DNA from: Flavisolibacter sp.
Lineage (GTDB): Bacteria > Bacteroidota > Bacteroidia > Chitinophagales > Chitinophagaceae
Length of the DNA stretch: 8,047 nucleotides
Assembly (NCBI GenBank): GCA_017745135.1
Contig: JAGIAB010000130.1
Coordinates: 1 to 8,047, forward strand
Direction of reading: 5' to 3'
Position numbers and translations under genes: made by a program
Shown here: piece by piece, positions 5,783 to 8,047 of the stretch
Layout: each line of letters opens with the position of its first letter
How positions within the stretch are numbered: position 1 is the first letter of the stretch
The notes under the pieces: model-generated
The model's input: only the letters and a program-made list of their open reading frames with translations
What the model was told of the DNA's origin: nothing
Databases searched by the model: none

Positions 5783-5799
5783 GGCAATCACTGTGCCAG
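5783..5799 (-). promoter_or_regulatory. Sigma-54 (RpoN)-like -24/-12 promoter
   Basis: On the minus strand CTGGCACAGTGATTGCC matches the RpoN consensus YTGGCACGrNNNTTGCW except at two positions. GG (5797-5796) and GC (5785-5784) are separated by exactly 10 nt, as required. Transcription would begin near 5772, 11 nt before ATG 5761. No activator binding site was identified. Confidence 0.55.
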
Positions 5800-5893
5800 C
5801 CCTGCCGTAGCTAATTCCAATGCCTTACCAATGACCTGGCAACAATTCATCCAAATAATTACACAAATGCACACTTCTTATCTTGTGGAGACT

Positions 5894-6370
5894 ATGATTT
5901 TCAGAGAAGCGATCATACAGGATATCCCTCAGATTCAAGCAGTGAGAAACTCTGTAAAAGAAAATCAGTTGTCCAATCCGGCATTAGTAAGCGATAAAGA
6001 CTGTGAAGACTACATCACAATTAGAGGCAAAGGATGGGTGTGTGAAATTGATGGCCGTGTTGTTGGATTTTCCATTGCAGATATCCAGGCAAATAATATT
6101 TGGGCTCTGTTTGTTCATCCCGGATACGAAGGCAGAGGCATTGGTAAAAAACTACACCGGATAATGCTGGATTGGTATTTTGAACAAACCAAAAAAACAG
6201 TTTGGCTAAGTACTGCTCCCCACACAAGAGCAGAAGTATTTTATAAACGAGCGGGGTGGAATGAAGTTGGAACTTATGGAAAGGGAGAAATCAAATTTGA
6301 AATGAAGTTTTCAGACTGGATGAAACAGAAAGAACGCTTATCAAATAATGATATTAGCTCAACACAATAA
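5894..6370 (+). CDS. GNAT-family N-acetyltransferase, 158 aa
   Basis: This is a cytoplasmic acetyl-CoA-dependent transferase; the acceptor cannot be told from sequence. The GNAT fold is clear. MIFREAIIQDIPQIQAVRNS is the first strand and helix, and GWVCEIDGRVVGFSIAD (47-63) is the central hairpin. IWALFVHPGYEGRGIGKKLHRIML (69-92) is motif A with the acetyl-CoA pyrophosphate loop GRGIGKKL. VWLSTAPHTRAEVFYKRAGWNEVG (103-126) is motif B with the usual 'A..FY.k.GW...G' ending. ATG 5894 is preferred over an earlier in-frame ATG at 5831, because the extra 21 residues precede the family's normal first strand and run back towards the promoter of the divergent gene. The length is typical. It is divergent from the YtxH-like gene (132 bp between starts). 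No exact TAnnTTTG promoter was seen; TATCTTG at about 5879 is a weak candidate. Confidence 0.9.
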   Translation: MIFREAIIQDIPQIQAVRNSVKENQLSNPALVSDKDCEDYITIRGKGWVCEIDGRVVGFSIADIQANNIWALFVHPGYEGRGIGKKLHRIMLDWYFEQTKKTVWLSTAPHTRAEVFYKRAGWNEVGTYGKGEIKFEMKFSDWMKQKERLSNNDISSTQ

Positions 6371-6628
6371 TTTGTTGCGATGGGATACAACTAAAATATC
6401 GTCCTTTATATGTGCATAACAAAGTGCACAACAAGTGCGAAAGCAAATTTGGAAATGGAGGTTTGAGTGATGTATCTTCAATATACAATTGAGACGCAGG
6501 GTTCCTTCAAAAGAAATCTGCGGGCACAGATCCTTCAAAAGATTCTTTGTCACTCAATCGAAAGCACTGGGTTAGTAAGTAAATATTGGCTTCGGCTGGT
6601 ATCAAAAACAAATCTGGTGCTTTTTTTA
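6371..6628. other. Convergent spacer, no gene seen
   Basis: This lies between the GNAT gene (plus) and a hydrophilic-protein gene (minus). It holds an inverted repeat TGTGCA/TGCACA (6411-6416 with 6425-6430), which could end the GNAT transcript although no T-run follows. It also has a 12-bp direct repeat TCCTTCAAAAGA (6503-6514 and 6531-6542) bracketing a weak ATCTG/CAGAT stem. No good ORF or terminator is apparent. Confidence 0.4.
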
Positions 6629-6970
6629 TTAGCTTTCATTTCTTCCCTGCCTCCATCCTTCGTTCGCTTTATTCCTGGCTTTGTCCGTTTCCTCTTTGCT
6701 TAAAGGCCTGCCCGTATCATCGTTTACATTTTGTGCCTCGCCTTTATAGTCTTGCGATTGGGCAGCATCTCTTCTTGCCTCGGCATCAGTATTTTCATTT
6801 TTGTCCCGTTCTTTTCCTGAAGATTGTGCATCCATCCGGATATTCTCTTCTGCCTGGCGGCGTGCAGCCTGCGCATCGGTATCGTTTCCGGAAAAGCGAC
6901 CCGCATTATCAGCTTGCTCGAAGATCTTTTGAGATTCGCTTTTTCTTTGTTTGGACGTATTTTCTGCCAT
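6629..6970 (-). CDS. Hydrophilic, probably disordered stress-type protein, 113 aa
   Basis: I do not recognise a named family. The chain is almost entirely Ala, Asp, Glu, Asn, Gln, Lys, Arg, Ser and Gly, with only a handful of hydrophobic residues and no Cys, signal peptide or membrane segment. Glycine is 7 of 113 (about 6%), so composition approaches the hydrophilin definition, resembling LEA-like or KGG-type desiccation proteins. The C-terminal stretch KEETDKARNKANEGWRQG (91-108) is the most regular part and could form an amphipathic helix. ATG 6970 is preceded at about 34 nt by a GGCATA promoter-like element shared with the neighbours. A 128-residue ORF on the opposite strand covers the same bases but has a Phe/Pro/His-rich, implausible composition. 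A stress or osmoprotective role is inferred. Confidence 0.7.
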   Translation of the reverse strand: MAENTSKQRKSESQKIFEQADNAGRFSGNDTDAQAARRQAEENIRMDAQSSGKERDKNENTDAEARRDAAQSQDYKGEAQNVNDDTGRPLSKEETDKARNKANEGWRQGRNES

Positions 6971-6989
6971 AGTTCTTTTATAAAGAATG

Positions 6990-7006
6990 ACTAAAAACTA
7001 TGCCGT
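6990..7006 (-). promoter_or_regulatory. Shared GGCAYA promoter-like element, copy before 6970
   Basis: ACGGCATAGTTTTTAGT on the minus strand matches the copy at 7497-7513 at 15 of 17 positions. The GG lies 34 nt upstream of the start codon. It resembles a sigma-54 -24 half (GGCAY) but the -12 position reads AG instead of GC. Confidence 0.45.
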
Positions 7007-7054
7007 TGTAGATTGAAACAGGAAGAAAAGATTAGCAGTTGATTTTAGAATTCA

Positions 7055-7083
7055 TTCATCACTTGATGAAGTGCACACTTCAT
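7055..7083. other. Two overlapping, mutually exclusive hairpins
   Basis: TTCATCA-CT-TGATGAA (7055-7070) and ATGAAGTG-CA-CACTTCAT (7066-7083) share the bases 7066-7070, so only one can form at a time. A short T-run follows on the plus strand. They lie between the start-less ORF (ending 7098) and the promoter element at 6990-7006. Role unknown. Confidence 0.45.
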
Positions 7084-7097
7084 TTTTAACATCATTA

Positions 7098-7232
7098 TCA
7101 TCCGGAAAAATTTACACGACCTGCAGCCGTTTCTTCATTTACATCATGACTTTCCAATTGCCTTACAACAAAAGCAATCTCTTCGCCATCCGGCGTTATT
7201 GTTTCTTTTGTGAGGGTGGAAATTTTTAGGGA
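7098..7232 (-). pseudogene. Small ORF with protein-like composition but no start codon
   Basis: From 7232 the minus strand encodes about 44 residues (SLKISTLTKE..., with ITPDGEEIAFVVRQLESHDV inside, ending ETAAGRVNFSG) before TGA at 7100-7098. The codon choice and residue mix look genuine, with a balanced hydrophobic core AFVV. However, a TAA lies directly upstream and no ATG, GTG or TTG is available in frame before LKIS. It could be the remnant of a small gene that lost its start, a gene broken by an indel in the nearby A/T run, or a gene starting at a rare ATT (7223). It follows the 7249 gene by 16 nt, so it might have been its operon partner. Not identified with any family. Confidence 0.35.
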
Positions 7233-7248
7233 TTAGCTTTCTCAAGTG

Positions 7249-7446
7249 TTATATACTGCTCCTTTCATAGAGGTCATTCAGACGATATCTGTCAAGGCCG
7301 CTTATACGATCAGTTTTATTTCTTTCCCGCTCATCACGAGGTGCTTCCCTGTCTTGTCTTGAATAACGTTCGTTACTTCCTGCAACATCACGCCTGGGTT
7401 CTTCACTTTTTCTGTCTCTTGCTGTACTTCTGTTCTGCCGTGACAT
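7249..7446 (-). CDS. Arginine-rich hydrophilic protein, 65 aa
   Basis: I do not recognise the family. Arg is 16 of 65 residues (about 25%), with many Arg-Asp and Arg-Glu pairs: NRSTARDRKSEEPRRD, SRQDREAPRDERERNKTDR. The C-terminus DRISGLDRYRLNDLYERSSI is the only part with regularly spaced Leu, Ile and Tyr and may fold as a short helix. There is no signal peptide or membrane segment. Mixed-charge tracts of this type are usually disordered and may bind nucleic acid or counter-ions, but no function can be assigned. ATG 7446 is the only suitable start. A GGCACA element (7497-7513) lies upstream, though its distance to the start (65 nt) is longer than for the neighbours. Confidence 0.65.
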   Translation of the reverse strand: MSRQNRSTARDRKSEEPRRDVAGSNERYSRQDREAPRDERERNKTDRISGLDRYRLNDLYERSSI

Positions 7447-7496
7447 AGTTATTGGTTTTTTAGGGTGAAAATTTTGTTTAGTTGAGTGGTTAAAGC

Positions 7497-7513
7497 ACTA
7501 AAATCTGTGCCGT
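7497..7513 (-). promoter_or_regulatory. Shared GGCAYA promoter-like element, copy before 7446
   Basis: ACGGCACAGATTTTAGT on the minus strand, 15 of 17 identical to the copy at 6990-7006. It would give a leader of about 39 nt if it works as a -24/-12-type promoter. Confidence 0.45.
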
Positions 7514-7583
7514 AAATATGCGGCTGAATGCGAACCTGAACTTCCTGTTCAACCAACCATTCTTAAGCACTGCCTTTCAATTC

Positions 7584-7808
7584 CTAAATAATATCGTTGG
7601 TATCTTCTCCCAATCTTGCGGTTTCGCCTTCATCCAAATCATCATTAGGACTATGGGCAGTTAATTCAGCATCTTCATTCATATCTTTCTCAGCTTCATC
7701 ATGAGCCCGGATGGCTTTCTCTTTTTCCTGTTTACTGATTTCCCCGGGTAATGGATGTTCATGCCTGCCTTGCTGATTCCTGTCGTTACCTGTATTGCGT
7801 GGTTCCAT
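7584..7808 (-). CDS. Acidic hydrophilic protein, 74 aa
   Basis: I do not recognise a named family. The start MEPRNTGNDRNQQGRHEHPLPG is polar and Gly/Asn/His-rich. The middle (EISKQEKEKAIRAHDEAEKDMNEDAEL) looks like a charged helix. The tail HSPNDDLDEGETARLGEDTND is strongly acidic. Glycine is 5 of 74 and there is no signal peptide, membrane segment or Cys, so it fits a disordered, hydrophilin-like stress protein. ATG 7808 is preferred to an in-frame ATG at 7832, because the promoter-like element (GG at 7845-7844) would place the transcript start near 7820, and the upstream residues MLLFKKKF are unlike the rest. The stop is TAG. It lies 86 bp after the upstream peptidase gene on the same strand. 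Role in stress is inferred. Confidence 0.65.
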   Translation of the reverse strand: MEPRNTGNDRNQQGRHEHPLPGEISKQEKEKAIRAHDEAEKDMNEDAELTAHSPNDDLDEGETARLGEDTNDII

Positions 7809-7829
7809 AAATTTCTTTTTAAATAATAG

Positions 7830-7847
7830 CAAGAAATTTTATGCCGG
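7830..7847 (-). promoter_or_regulatory. Shared GGCAYA promoter-like element, copy before 7808
   Basis: TCCGGCATAAAATTTCTT on the minus strand. The GGCATA core and following TTT align with the copies at 6990 and 7497 (11 of 17 overall) and the GG is 37 nt before ATG 7808. This is the weakest of the hydrophilin copies. Confidence 0.35.
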
Positions 7848-7894
7848 AATACTGATCTATCCCAAACAAATATTGTTGAAACAACACGCTGGCT

Positions 7895-8047
7895 TTATTG
7901 TACTACAAAAACATTATCGGCTTTGTTTGAATCTACATTATACGTGCTGCCCAATTCCACCCTAAGCACCTTTTGGGTAGTTGGAATTGTTATTGTCACA
8001 GTAGAGTTCCCCTTCTCCCATACTTCAATCGAGCGATGAATTTTTGA
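7895..8047 (-). CDS. C-terminus of a probable M1-family metallopeptidase, 5' part outside window
   Basis: The last 50 codons before TAA at 7897-7895 are in frame to the window edge. They read ...HRSIEVWEKGNSTVTITIPTTQ followed by KVLRVELGSTYNVDSNKADN and VFVVQ. The pattern 'ieVwekG...vti.iP...kv..VeLg..ynvD.nk.dN' resembles the C-terminal domain of Bacteroidota M1 aminopeptidases, whose chains often end with a '.VelG...pDvn..dN' strand and tail. The catalytic HExxH region is not in view, so the family assignment is tentative; another secreted enzyme with a C-terminal beta domain is possible. Downstream there is only a weak 5-bp stem (TGTTG/CAACA, 7874-7886). Confidence 0.5.
   Translation of the reverse strand, partial: SKIHRSIEVWEKGNSTVTITIPTTQKVLRVELGSTYNVDSNKADNVFVVQ

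Noticed and set aside
6503..6542. 12-bp direct repeat TCCTTCAAAAGA as a possible mobile-element footprint
   Set aside because: Only 16 bp lie between the copies, with no element-like content; it may be chance in AT-rich spacer.
6586..6972. 128-residue plus-strand ORF antisense to the hydrophilic protein gene
   Set aside because: Its Phe/Pro/His/Leu-rich composition is what the complement of a polar, GAA/GAT-rich gene gives; the minus-strand reading has start, promoter element and plausible composition.

Overview
The window comes from a Bacteroidota chromosome, most likely a Chitinophagaceae-type (Sphingobacteriia/Chitinophagia) organism. The support is indirect. Several genes are preceded by the Bacteroidota promoter signature (TTTG, about 18-20 nt, then TAnnTTTG), Shine-Dalgarno sites are absent before start codons, small outer-membrane beta-barrel proteins with N-terminal MKK signal peptides occur, the P5C dehydrogenase is of the ALDH4A1-like type, and the spacers carry palindromic and heptameric repeats. 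No rRNA, tRNA, CRISPR array or intact transposase was found.

Layout. Positions 1-1988 hold three small outer-membrane beta-barrel proteins: two on the minus strand (the first cut by the window edge) and one on the plus strand. A 377-bp divergent spacer with two good promoters and a terminator-like hairpin lies between them. A bidirectional terminator (2007-2037) separates this block from pruA (2045-3688, minus), the second enzyme of proline catabolism. Positions 3689-4351 have no credible gene. They hold an approximately 390-bp imperfect inverted-repeat element (about 3777-4181), three small GCTCC/GGAGC hairpins, two copies of a CCCGATAGCTATCGGG palindrome and a 7-bp tandem repeat.

prfB (release factor 2) follows on the minus strand. 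Its true extent is 4352-5444 with a programmed +1 frameshift at 5382-5396, so a simple ORF call loses the N-terminal third. Next come a 60-residue membrane-anchored YtxH-like protein (minus) with a sigma-54-like promoter and, divergently, a GNAT acetyltransferase (plus). Positions 6629-7808 hold three small, very hydrophilic, probably disordered proteins on the minus strand, plus a start-less ORF remnant. The window ends in the C-terminal 50 residues of a minus-strand gene that is probably an M1-type peptidase.

How the genes fit together. pruA and prfB are housekeeping genes. The most coherent accessory signal is the set of four small minus-strand genes (5579, 6629, 7249, 7584). Each has a GGCAYA-containing element upstream, at 34-37 nt before the start codon in three cases. 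Two of these elements match at 15 of 17 bases. This suggests a small stress-type regulon under a shared, possibly RpoN-like, promoter. That link is inference from motif and position only.
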